Assembly (NCBI GenBank): GCA_014338405.1
Contig: JTDE01000239.1
Coordinates: 1-64,000, forward strand
DNA from: Paragonimus skrjabini miyazakii
Taxonomy: Eukaryota; Platyhelminthes; Trematoda; Plagiorchiida; Troglotrematidae
Length of the DNA stretch: 64,000 nt
Reading direction: 5' to 3'
Numbering within the stretch: the stretch's first letter is position 1; the number at the start of each line of letters is the position of its first letter. Below the pieces are notes generated by a model, which searched no databases, was not told the DNA's origin, and was given only the letters and a program-made list of their open reading frames with translations. Shown here one piece after another: positions 59,701 through 64,000 of the stretch. The translations under genes were made by a program, and so were the position numbers.

Positions 59701-61773
59701 GTGATACTGATGATAAAATATTTGCCTGTTTATAATCATGACATGTGTAGCATCTCAACCGCTGGAGTACAGATTCCATTATGAAGTTGTGTGCTACTCT
59801 CTCGCTTTCTACTGTAATGAATTAGATATACTTAAACAGCTGTAGCACTTTTTTCTAGTTCTAACGTTTTGATCACTTTATGCCTTTCAACTTTCATTAA
59901 TGCACATTTACTTTTTGAGTAACCGAGACTGCCGCAACTATGTTACTAACAGTGTTCGTGTTGACCATCATCAAATACCTATCTATCACGTCGTTTACCG
60001 CTAATCCATAACTTACTCGAGAATCAGTCAGCACGACAGGGCAATCTAAATTAATGATGAACTTTTTATGTCAAGTTATTTGTTGGGTAAGATTACTTAC
60101 CTTTCGCCAAGTCTGCACTGGTAGTGAATCTCTCTCCATCTGTCTCTACAGGAAAGGTTTCAAAAAAACGAAACCAGCCACACTGTAGTTTCGGTCGGAG
60201 GGTGCGCACTAATAAACATTGTGTCATAGATACTTCGATTTCTTGTGGCACTTGTTAGTGAAAATTACAGACACAAGATAGACTGTGTCTACACAAATTC
60301 TGGATTAACGTTCCCCGAAGAAGATGATGTTGCCCCTTTGGAAGTAATTAAGTCCTTATTGGATGATTAGGTGCTTTTTTACGAAAGCTAGATGGTTGAG
60401 TCCCCAGTCAGACGACAGTGTTGTGAAAGGCACGTTAACACTGATTGTCAAGTGCAATCTCTGATAGCAACGCCATTTTTACTAGTTACACAGAAGATCA
60501 CCTTTTTAACATCTGTTTAGTATCGATCGACTAAATACAGGCTGCATCAGCCCTTCTCTATTGACTCGAAATTTCATTCTTAGAGGAGCCAGCTATATGT
60601 GATTAGTCTGACAGTCCGTTTATTTTTCTGAAGGTGCACTTCAGCCTCCATGGCTCACATGGGGTTAACAATGGATCCCATGCATAACTTAAACAGAATG
60701 TAGTCACTTTCAAACTGAAAGAATAAACTGGTAAATGTCTTTCTATTTATGTGACTAGTACTATGCATGTTTGGTTAGACGTACTAATATTTCTTACCCA
60801 GCAGACGGAGAGTAATATCGTAATGTTGTATTTCACTGGATTGTGTAAGGTACTTATAAAACTTGACAACAGTTAGCTCAATTGAGTGTATTTTCGTGGG
60901 TTGATTACCCGATTCCTCTCTAGCCAACACGGGCCAACTACCAGACTGAACAACTTACCAAACTGTCCCTTAAGCGGTTTCCGTTGTATATGAAACGATG
61001 AATATTTCAGAGGTGAACGATATTTCAAAACTTTGTCGGTTATATAGTCGGATGGGGAGTTCGGATAGAAATATTTCATGCAGAATACCGTATACAATAC
61101 CGTGCACGCACCCAGATGACTATCAGCTTGTACAAATTATTACCGTGTTCACTACCGTCTTTCTTAGAGATCTTAAGTTCAATTTTTGTCCTTCATTGTA
61201 GTGTAGAACAGGCAACTTTAGCTACATTGTTACCTGTTAAGGTTCTTGATGTTTAATATGCATACACATATTCGTTTGCTCTGAATCGTCATCGCTGGCG
61301 AATGTGAAAAGGTGTATGATACTTCTGCTTCATAATTCATTTGATGCGACTGAGACAAAACTAAACTGTAACAACGTTAGAAACCTCAGTGGGAATCACA
61401 TGAACCTATTGTGTTCAGCCACCGAACCGTTTTAAGATAAAACAAATCACTGATGAATGCAAGTGACAAAAGCCACCCATGGATCCTAGGTTGTAGGTTG
61501 TTGATATTTTGTTAACTTGAAACTAGTCATTCGCTCATTGCTTAAGTGAAATGATAACTTTCTCAGTAGCGTTTGGTTTTAGCTTACAACTTGCTCACCA
61601 CCGTCCTTTATTGATCGGTGAAGAATGCACATTATTCTTGGCCGGATTTTCTAAATATGGTTTATTTTTAAACCCTCTGGTTAGATATTTCGTGAATGTG
61701 AGATGATGTTGGAAAAGGAAGGACCGTCGAAGACGTTGGAATTGATCGAAGCTAATCCACATCCTCGGCTGAA
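15849..61773 (+). CDS. WDR35: WDR35/IFT121, intraflagellar transport IFT-A subunit (13 exons, 5' part)
   Basis: Thirteen exons at the positions listed separately join in frame into about 718 codons starting MFAYLSKK-IAIPNN, which matches the start of animal WDR35. All introns are GT-AG and their phases agree. WDR35 is a subunit of the IFT-A complex, which drives retrograde transport in cilia and carries membrane proteins into them. The N-terminal half is two WD40 beta-propellers, seen here as repeated blocks such as ACGGEDGLLKVLKL, TTSDQQGLIIVWML, VDGNRIWG and NGEILIYD. A TPR-like solenoid follows and is only entered in exon 13. Human WDR35 has roughly 1,170-1,180 residues, so about 60% is present; the gene runs off the right edge. 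Introns 1-3 are 32, 37 and 54 bp, the rest 0.9 to 10.7 kb and full of retroelements. No stop or frameshift breaks the exons, so the gene looks functional. Confidence 0.97.
15905..16091 (+). CDS. WDR35: WDR35 exon 2, residues 9-71
   Basis: Starts IAIPNNKN and contains the first WD40 repeat (GYIACGGEDGLLKVLKL), then NQTLEGHT. Intron 2 is 16092-16128, 37 bp, phase 1; the split codon is glycine. Confidence 0.97.
16129..16280 (+). CDS. WDR35: WDR35 exon 3, residues 71-121
   Basis: Contains VVQVITWNEKFNKITTSD, GLIIVWMLYKGSWYEEMI and NNRNKSVV, almost identical to vertebrate WDR35 as I recall it. Intron 3 is 16281-16334, 54 bp, phase 0. Confidence 0.97.
16335..16538 (+). CDS. WDR35: WDR35 exon 4, residues 122-189
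   Basis: Third and fourth WD40 repeats: ICIVYEDGGVIVGSVDGNRI and VEWSPDSSVILFGLINGEIL. The donor is GTGAGT. Intron 4 is 16539-23841, phase 0, the first long intron. Confidence 0.97.
16539..23841 (+). other. WDR35 intron 4, 7.3 kb
   Basis: No gene recognised. An open frame at 21001-21321 (+) has no known relative and no splice context. A stretch near 22345-22390 resembles 37100-37145 (shared CGCAGTCAATG and flanking sequence), so both are probably pieces of one old repeat. AGAGAAGT at 22830 and ACTTCTCT directly after it form a small hairpin. Confidence 0.5.
23842..24007 (+). CDS. WDR35: WDR35 exon 5, residues 190-245
   Basis: Contains GAVRLVGMHWYHGEKGLVEP and LAICYDIGRCQLMR. It joins the NFL end of exon 4 without gap relative to the human protein. 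Intron 5 is 24008-27112 (3.1 kb), phase 1; the split codon is aspartate. Confidence 0.96.
24008..27112 (+). other. WDR35 intron 5, 3.1 kb
   Basis: No gene, RNA or clear repeat recognised. The 25088-25342 open frame is hydrophobic at its start but resembles nothing known to me. Confidence 0.45.
27113..27285 (+). CDS. WDR35: WDR35 exon 6, residues 245-302
   Basis: Contains PILLDTGIEITCSAWNENGS, LLAIAGLQKG and RDVNVVQFYSAFGE. Between GLQK and RDVNVV there is a Ser/Asn-rich stretch (IALSQSNSGKST) longer than the corresponding human loop. Intron 6 is 27286-30138, phase 0. Confidence 0.96.
28645..29000 (-). mobile_element. Composite tRNA-derived SINE with decayed hammerhead (minus strand)
   Basis: Read on the minus strand: a block here called R2 (about 29000-28848), then a tRNA-like head with an A box (TGGCGCAGTGG, complement of 28825-28835), a hammerhead-like stretch (28776-28732) and a tail ending near 28650. 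The order and the R2-head junction are the same as at 56700-57120 on the plus strand. The B box is lost in this copy. A separate tail fragment lies in the opposite orientation at about 29018-29100. Confidence 0.75.
28732..28776 (-). ncRNA. Hammerhead ribozyme, near-complete but with a core change
   Basis: On the minus strand: GCACTA, then CTGATGG (the core should be CTGANGA, so the last A is G), a perfect 5-bp stem II (GCTCT, loop AATG, AGAGC), GAAA, CTCGAGTC and TAGTGC. Stem I (GCACTA with TAGTGC) is perfect over 6 bp. The substitution at the position usually numbered A9 would be expected to impair cleavage. Confidence 0.75.
30139..30366 (+). CDS. WDR35: WDR35 exon 7, residues 303-378
   Basis: Contains CAWEGNGSLRLALAVDSLIY, FANLRPDYKWAYC and NTVVYAFTRAG, closing the first propeller. 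Intron 7 is 30367-41062 (10.7 kb), the longest, phase 0. Confidence 0.97.
30367..32859 (+). other. WDR35 intron 7, first part
   Basis: Near 30520-30575 a short stretch resembles the 3' tail of the hammerhead SINE. Near 30655-30690 a stretch resembles the sequence beyond the Penelope-like end at about 46340-46385 (gAAGTC-ACTTAA-then-AAACGGA pattern). At 31270-31345 lies a tail of the second SINE family. No gene is recognised. Confidence 0.45.
31270..31345 (+). repeat. 3' tail of the second tRNA-type SINE family
   Basis: Co-linear with 49334-49410: shared blocks are AAGTCCA, ATTTTT, CAACT, GGTCTCTTC and CAAATCT. The tRNA-like head is absent. Confidence 0.65.
32860..33014 (-). repeat. 3' LTR of the compact Gypsy element
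   Basis: 155 bp. About 19 mismatches to the other LTR by eye (roughly 88% identity, no gaps), so the insertion is not recent. Confidence 0.92.
33026..33873 (-). pseudogene. Integrase core and C-terminus, compact Gypsy
   Basis: The segment 33349-33873 carries LLVDYFSDFFEIEKLNATSA (first aspartate), VRSDGGPQFSAQLFAEFAEK (second) and SPHHIQSNGKVESAVKEAKK (glutamate), so D, D and E are all present. The segment 33026-33310 carries DTVWIQSFGMGSDRWAPGIV, the C-terminal domain. A frame change separates the two. The stop at 33026-33028 overlaps the polypurine tract. Confidence 0.88.
33898..34720 (-). pseudogene. RNase H and integrase zinc finger, compact Gypsy
   Basis: FGRKTIVQTDHKPLTTIVEK and YTPGKNMVLADTLSRAPLA are late RNase H motifs. 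HRSHLGVRSCTRRAEDTVYW is the start of the integrase zinc-binding region. The early part of RNase H (34520-34720) is split by stops. Confidence 0.85.
34724..35758 (-). pseudogene. Reverse transcriptase, compact Gypsy
   Basis: Three overlapping segments. LGVIQQVDKPTDWVNQVAIA and LRICIDPKPLNAALRREYF are fingers motifs. VMCIADDVLIYG carries an intact DD active-site pair. FNGMINYFSRFLPCLAQI is the connection. At least two frameshifts separate them. Confidence 0.9.
35817..36008 (-). pseudogene. Aspartic protease remnant, compact Gypsy
   Basis: NFQVDSDAAVNLVSRSCV: the expected D-S-G triad reads D-S-D, so the flap-side glycine is lost. It is preceded by a GIRFAEIELNG run typical of this protease family. 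Confidence 0.75.
36009..36776 (-). pseudogene. Gag, compact Gypsy
   Basis: Reads LNLRLPAQLNMNEDEKLPER, KMWKLQFQDFRTLARLSS and EKEFQMAMFRHVIGEQAV, the capsid-like part. Two zinc knuckles at about 36006-36125 follow (CTFCGGNH and CTKCGKANHFSVC). An in-frame ATG is formed by the last base of the 5' LTR and the first two bases of the primer-binding site (36774-36776); a second candidate start is MVGLNLRL. Frameshifts lie near 36410 and 36490. Confidence 0.8.
36776..36930 (-). repeat. 5' LTR of the compact Gypsy element
   Basis: 155 bp, same length as 32860-33014, flanked outside by TAGGT. Confidence 0.92.
36936..37573. other. WDR35 intron 7 between Gypsy and a Penelope fragment
   Basis: An open frame at 37047-37352 (-) contains VLWFVPPFTSTVTWNI, which faintly recalls the WFxPP linker of some Penelope-like proteins. 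Part of it matches a stretch near 22345-22390. Too weak to assign. Confidence 0.35.
37574..37849 (-). pseudogene. C-terminal end of a Penelope-like element GIY-YIG protein
   Basis: The frame reads SSIERHVLETNHENGN, then VFSVIFTHRNKRLLHFAEAI, ASKRLKPPLCVQKELF and ends in ALPW before the stop. This is the end of the GIY-YIG endonuclease domain of Penelope-like retroelements, which supplies the nick for target-primed reverse transcription. The GIY-YIG start and the reverse transcriptase are missing. The same C-terminus (CVQKQF, LRLPW) recurs near 46425-46470. Confidence 0.82.
38750..39753 (+). pseudogene. Non-LTR retrotransposon endonuclease relic
   Basis: An uninterrupted 255-codon segment (38986-39753) contains VVCGDLDWSTTIILIALSSH, TVNLFSTSLGAHL and RITVLGESDHLIMKLSLKVY. 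G-D-x-x-W-S-T and S-D-H are late motifs of the apurinic-type endonuclease of CR1 and Jockey elements. Parts of the original protein seem to lie in a second frame at 39212-39403, so the long open frame is likely a mosaic created by indels. Upstream motifs (38750-38985) are not clear. No reverse transcriptase follows. Confidence 0.65.
39754..40635 (+). other. WDR35 intron 7, unassigned
   Basis: No gene recognised. The short open frame at 40337-40549 resembles nothing known to me. Confidence 0.4.
40636..40783 (+). mobile_element. 120-bp retro-insertion with 14-bp target duplication
   Basis: ACAACTACGGTCAC occurs at 40636-40649 and again at 40770-40783. The 120 bp between (40650-40769) carry a minimal hammerhead motif of the kind found in Penelope-like elements. 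The size, the perfect flanking repeats and the motif suggest a short, dead-on-arrival retroelement end. Confidence 0.78.
40681..40723 (+). ncRNA. Minimal hammerhead ribozyme motif, Penelope type
   Basis: In order: ACTC (40683-40686), CTGAAGA (40687-40693, fits CTGANGA), a stem II region (40694-40711), GAAA (40712-40715), CG, then T-A (40718-40719, the expected cleavage position) and GAGT (40720-40723), which pairs with ACTC as stem I. Stem III would be a single A-T pair, as in minimal hammerheads reported from Penelope-like elements. Stem II (AGGCCAC against GTGATT) has a mismatch and G-T pairs, so this copy may be weak or inactive. Confidence 0.6.
41063..41155 (+). CDS. WDR35: WDR35 exon 8, residues 379-409
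   Basis: Encodes TRVRPVFQLSHICAAEDYAC and LVCRNESAGSG. Similarity to the human protein is modest but the position, length and phase are right. The GTGAGT donor at 41156 is chosen because it keeps phase 0 and joins to YTLTLCNALG. Intron 8 is 41156-45358 (4.2 kb). Confidence 0.85.
42437..42634. repeat. Two (TA)n microsatellites about 130 bp apart
   Basis: The first (about 42437-42465) is bounded as TACA-TATA...TATG-TACA, the second (42594-42634) as CGTA-TATA...TATA-CG. Each is self-complementary and could extrude as a cruciform. Confidence 0.8.
44560..44735 (+). repeat. Retroelement-like 3' end with a (ATG)n tail
   Basis: The run TTATCTTCTTCGTGGTTGTG, GTGAACCACTGATGTA and CTGTCTATGATG recurs in changed form at about 62690-62800 (TTATCTTCACGGTTGTATGG, CTGCCTATGATG). 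Both end in ATG/GAT triplets; here the tract runs 44664-44732 with about 23 units. A simple-repeat 3' tail suggests a non-LTR or SINE end. The upstream boundary is uncertain; the family may start near 44220. Confidence 0.65.
45359..45564 (+). CDS. WDR35: WDR35 exon 9, residues 410-478
   Basis: Starts YTLTLCNALGVSMDSKRI and continues MEPTHVLMTGQQVIAVNK and GVIYAWQFFNPKHLT, matching the second propeller of WDR35. Intron 9 is 45565-50278 (4.7 kb), phase 2; the split codon is arginine. Confidence 0.96.
46420..47039 (-). pseudogene. Penelope-like element linker and GIY-YIG endonuclease fragment
   Basis: The 179-codon frame reads FLRDSWSKMTRKRLTAAVSR (the linker after the reverse transcriptase), then LYKYSCRCSMSHVGRTNRQL and AVRIKQHVPKWLE, the GIY-YIG core; its second Tyr position reads H in SHVGRT. 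The C-terminus continues in another frame to CVQKQF and LRLPW near 46425. The reverse transcriptase is absent. The C-terminus matches the fragment at 37574-37849, so both are probably one family. A plus-strand open frame over 46561-46854 is its shadow. Confidence 0.85.
48945..49103 (-). mobile_element. tRNA-type SINE, second family, minus copy
   Basis: Read on the minus strand it is co-linear with 49213-49405: AACTAGGTCCAAATGT, AATTTCTGAG, TTCCGGCGTG, GCGCTTGCCG and TATCCAGCC occur in the same order. The A box and B box are mutated here (GGGTTCGTATCC). It faces the plus copy across a spacer of about 110 bp. Confidence 0.78.
49213..49405 (+). mobile_element. tRNA-type SINE, second family, plus copy with intact A and B boxes
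   Basis: A box TTGCTCAGCTGG (49268-49279) and B box GGTTCGAATCC (49320-49330) match the RNA polymerase III consensus. A tRNA-like fold is partly possible: GGCTTCG (49261-49267) pairs with CAAAGTC (49334-49340) with one mismatch, and GCTGG pairs with CCAGC in the T arm. The anticodon arm does not form, and the repeat extends about 45 bp upstream and 65 bp downstream, so this is a SINE and not a tRNA gene. Confidence 0.8.
50279..50560 (+). CDS. WDR35: WDR35 exon 10, residues 478-572
   Basis: Starts ICHVDLKP, has a Ser/Thr-rich loop (TEATTASSEGSSLPTGTG) and continues KDPICAIAVSGRRHLFVARV, SGQVQRYRLPDL and RPYRIQTNCDAT. Intron 10 is 50561-51502 (942 bp), phase 2. Confidence 0.96.
51211..51425 (-). 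repeat. R2 block of the hammerhead SINE, without head
   Basis: Matches the R2 block at 56700-56924 in reverse over its full length: AAGCACGACCGAATTATCA, GTAATGATCAGGTTG, CTCTCCAAGT and CATTAACTTCT occur in order. The tRNA head and ribozyme are absent. It ends fewer than 80 bp upstream of exon 11. Confidence 0.78.
51503..51653 (+). CDS. WDR35: WDR35 exon 11, residues 572-622
   Basis: Encodes MLAIIDESGILTMQSLLDD, an acidic/Ser loop and RKDVWNVKFAD, the late part of the second propeller. Intron 11 is 51654-59091 (7.4 kb), phase 0. Confidence 0.96.
56429..56495 (-). repeat. Hammerhead SINE tail fragment, minus strand
   Basis: GATTTTGGTTTT and ATTGAACATCATTCGCAATT match the reverse of the SINE tail, as in the copy at 28645. 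It is followed at once by a plus-strand copy, making an inverted arrangement. Confidence 0.65.
56530..56699 (+). mobile_element. Hammerhead SINE, plus copy with decayed ribozyme
   Basis: Contains a ribozyme relic at 56576-56625: GCACTA and CTGACGA are intact, but stem II is GGTCT against AGAGC, GAAA has become GAAC and the cleavage GTC has changed. The tail runs to GATGTCCAATCC. The tRNA head is barely recognisable. Confidence 0.7.
56700..57120 (+). mobile_element. Composite tRNA-derived SINE with a complete hammerhead ribozyme
   Basis: Order: R2 block (56700-56924), the junction GGTCGTGCCTAATGTGAGG, a tRNA-like head with A box TGGCGCAGTGG (56934-56944) and B-box-like GTTCTAGTCC (56979-56988), the ribozyme (57007-57051), and a tail ending near TGCGACAGTTGCGATCAG. 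A pol III head followed by a hammerhead is the layout of the schistosome SM-alpha SINE. Whether R2 is part of the unit or the tail of the preceding copy is open; the R2-head junction is conserved at 28848. Confidence 0.82.
57007..57051 (+). ncRNA. Type I hammerhead ribozyme, structurally complete
   Basis: All required parts are present in order. Stem I: GCACTA (57007-57012) with TAGTGC (57046-57051), 6 perfect pairs. Core: CTGACGA (57013-57019). Stem II: GCTCT, loop ATTG, AGAGC (57020-57033), 5 perfect pairs. Core: GAAA (57034-57037). A very short stem III over 57037-57044. Cleavage triplet: GTC, ending at 57045. This self-cleaving RNA would cut the SINE transcript after 57045. Hammerheads in tRNA-derived SINEs are known from Schistosoma SM-alpha. 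Confidence 0.88.
57121..59091 (+). other. WDR35 intron 11, last part
   Basis: No gene recognised. A TA microsatellite at about 58417-58437. Confidence 0.45.
59092..59289 (+). CDS. WDR35: WDR35 exon 12, residues 623-688
   Basis: Encodes DYPDMFAIMEKTRMFIFDGF, QTSCYICSFNELEVLGVLLD and CLLRVPIK, strongly like human WDR35. Intron 12 is 59290-61684 (2.4 kb), phase 0, with nothing recognised in it. Confidence 0.97.
59290..61684 (+). other. WDR35 intron 12, 2.4 kb
   Basis: No gene, RNA or clear repeat seen. Confidence 0.45.
61685..61773 (+). CDS. WDR35: WDR35 exon 13, residues 689-718 (last exon in the window)
   Basis: Encodes IFRECEMMLEKEGPSKTLEL and IEANPHPRL, which matches the start of the helical repeat region. 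Donor GTGAGT at 61774, phase 2. The following exons lie beyond the right edge. Confidence 0.93.
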
Positions 61774-64000
61774 GTGAGTTTTATCTTCAAGAAAATAACC
61801 CACTGATCAACCAGTTTCTTTGCCGTAGTCAAACAGTGGAGGAGAATTGACAGTATTTTAATGGGTTTCGCCTGATGTGTAAATGATATCAACTTAACGG
61901 GACTCTTCTTAGGCCTGATTTAACTAAGAGCTAGTGTAACGTTCACCAGATGAACGTTGAGTAATGTGCCCGATTCCCACGACAACGGTGTGACAAAATG
62001 AGTAGTGACTGTAGAAACAACGGTATCACTGATATAACAATTACAGCATAAACGAAGTATTGACCTCAATTCATCCTGAGTGCTGAGTAGGTTCCAGTAA
62101 TACAACGAAGCCAGACAAAGAGTTACGAACAGAAGGGACCAACAAGTACGACCATCATGCAAAGAGAACGGAAACGAATAAAGCCGCAGTGGTACGACCT
62201 CGAGCATAAGAGAGGAAACCAATGGAAACCTTGCAGTATTGACAATCAGTAGACGTAGCGTACGTGGGTGAGTCATGAGCAGAACAGAAATGCAGGCGTG
62301 CGCGGTCAAAACGAGGGAGTAGGCAGACGCATATTTTAATCGCTAGTAGATATTAGGTCAACGAGACAGACGATGAATTGAGAGGTATTTTGACCTCGTC
62401 TGAATAAACCTAAACAGCCGGATATTTTTTTTTCTGAAGCATTCGTTTGAAGTCTTGCCTGTAGAATTAAAAGCGTACAACACAGACAGTGATGTGAGCT
62501 TGTCCCGCTATAATGTACTCTCCGGCTGAGAACACCTATATCTGCTTCAAAATCACAGTGGTGGGCACGCTGAAGTGTCACTGTCAAAACTGTAGATCTA
62601 AATAAAAGATTTTTGATAACCATGTGCATTTGATGTGAAGTTATGAACACAAATGTTTGTAGTGAGATGTAGCAACCATGTCCCATATCTTTCTTTAACT
62701 CGGTTTTCTATTTAGTGCGTTTTTCTTATCTTCACGGTTGTATGGTGGTTAGACAACGCTGTGAGTTGCTAATGTACTACTGCCTATGATGATGATAACA
62801 CATTGCATTTGGAAGATTCGTTCTTCAAAGTTATTGTTGAAAATATAACCTTCATGCAGAACATTTGAGACTAGCCGTCCGAATAAGTTTATTGTAATAG
62901 GTGATAAATAGGGGTACCAAATTATTGGCCGTAATGAATCTGAACAAGCAAACATCGGTAGTTCCACAGATGCTGGTAGTCAGGTGTGCTTCTGCGTTCT
63001 ATCTTGAATGACAATGGATTGTCTCGCTATGCGTTGAAGTGGGATTCAGGAAACTTAGATTACTGCATTTTCATTTTGAAATTTGGTTGTTGTAGTATAT
63101 GCTGGTGACTCTCAGTAGACCTAATTAGGATGCGTTTGATACGGCACGCAATTACTTTAAAGCATAAAATCCTACATTCGTTTTGTGAATGAACTGCTGT
63201 TGATAGGCAATCTTTCTCTGTGATCAGGATTGGTTTGATGAAGTATATAGTGTGTTGTAGAATTAAGTTGTGATGTGAAATGCCCAATTCATCTAGACCA
63301 AACGTTACAACTGCGCCCTATCCATCACGGAATGTGTCATCTGGCCACTAACCAACCTAAGCTTGCCTTATTTTTTTTCAGAAATCATTCTTCTAGTTTA
63401 TTTAAACACAAGTTCTCATAAATTTCATAGATACCTGATAGGTTCTGGAGGTTGGCTGTTCAGTCCACTTCAAGAGTTTATAACTAAATTTTTTGTCGGT
63501 TGATTGGGTGCACTACCTCATGTATGATAACCGAGGAGTTTTGTGCAAAGCAGAATCGTACTCGAAACCTTTAATCTTAGCATCGATTTGACTGCCAACG
63601 TTCTTCAGATTCTACTGGAAGCCAGTTGGATGAGCGTTCAAACATAGCCACTGATACCCACCTTTCTTGACTCTTTCACATGCGATACAGCTCAAAGAGA
63701 GGCAGTGAGCAGTACTTTTCGAATTGTGAGGTTGTCAACAGATCTCCAGTTTCTTTGAATGCTTGTAACCAGGCTGCATGATATAATAAAAAACATGGAA
63801 TATTGTTTTTTGTTTGCTCGATAAGTTTGTGTAAGTCATATATTATAGCTGTTGGTCATTATCCCTGCAATTATTATTGAGCAACTTCTCTTAGCTTATG
63901 CTTGTGGTATATAACTTAAAAATAACATACAAATATATCATTACGGTGCACACTCTGGTCAACTCAACCACACTAACTGTAATCCATAATACTCATAATA
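61774..64000 (+). other. WDR35 intron 13, incomplete
   Basis: Two minus-strand open frames (61920-62309 and 62336-62686) have no known relatives. A repeat tail lies at 62690-62800. Nothing recognised from 62800 to the right edge. Confidence 0.45.
62690..62800 (+). repeat. Second copy of the (ATG)n-tailed repeat
   Basis: Co-linear with 44560-44680, ending CCTATGATGATGATAAC with only a few triplets. The tail is much shorter than the one at 44664-44732. Confidence 0.6.

Noticed and set aside
61920..62686. Two minus-strand genes after exon 13
   Set aside because: The frames are open but low in recognisable motifs and lie next to a repeat tail. They are likely part of an uncharacterised element or chance.
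1..64000. CRISPR arrays, operons or bacterial genes
   Set aside because: Spliced eukaryotic gene structure and eukaryotic retroelements throughout; no evenly spaced direct repeats were seen.

Overview
The window is eukaryotic and most likely comes from a digenean trematode (fluke) genome. It holds the 5' half of one conserved gene, split into 13 coding exons by three tiny introns followed by kilobase introns, set in a dense mass of decayed retroelements. These are CR1/SR1-like non-LTR elements, a CsRn1-like Gypsy relic, a second compact Gypsy element, Penelope-like fragments and tRNA-derived SINEs. One SINE family carries a hammerhead ribozyme, as the schistosome SM-alpha family does. The assignment to flukes is inference from these element types and the intron pattern; there is no species-level marker.

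Layout. 1-4541: the end of a CR1-like element, two copies of its probable 3' UTR (one flanked by a 65-bp target duplication), and a cluster of AATTACC palindromes. 4545-7862 (-): a longer CR1-like relic (ORF1, reverse transcriptase, C-terminus). 8100-9884 (+): a second, different non-LTR reverse transcriptase relic, interrupted by a CsRn1-like Gypsy element at 9885-14544 whose RNase H region is itself interrupted by about 550 bp. 15030-15460 (+): another non-LTR C-terminus.

15849-61773 (+): WDR35/IFT121, an intraflagellar transport IFT-A subunit. Its exons join in frame into about 718 N-terminal residues, covering the WD40 propellers and the start of the helical repeat region. The gene continues past the window. 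Its introns hold SINEs (28.6-29.1, 31.3, 48.95-49.4, 51.2-51.4 and 56.4-57.1 kb), an LTR retrotransposon (32860-36930, 155-bp LTRs, TAGGT target duplication), Penelope-like GIY-YIG endonuclease ends (37.6 and 46.4-47.0 kb), an endonuclease relic (39.0-39.75 kb) and a 120-bp insertion with a minimal hammerhead motif (40.65 kb).

The strongest candidates for undescribed biology are the catalytic RNAs. One is a structurally complete 45-nt type I hammerhead directly downstream of a tRNA-like head in a composite SINE (57007-57051), with two decayed relatives. The other is a Penelope-type minimal hammerhead in a small retro-insertion (40681-40723). All coordinates, pairings and identities were read by eye, with no alignment or folding software.
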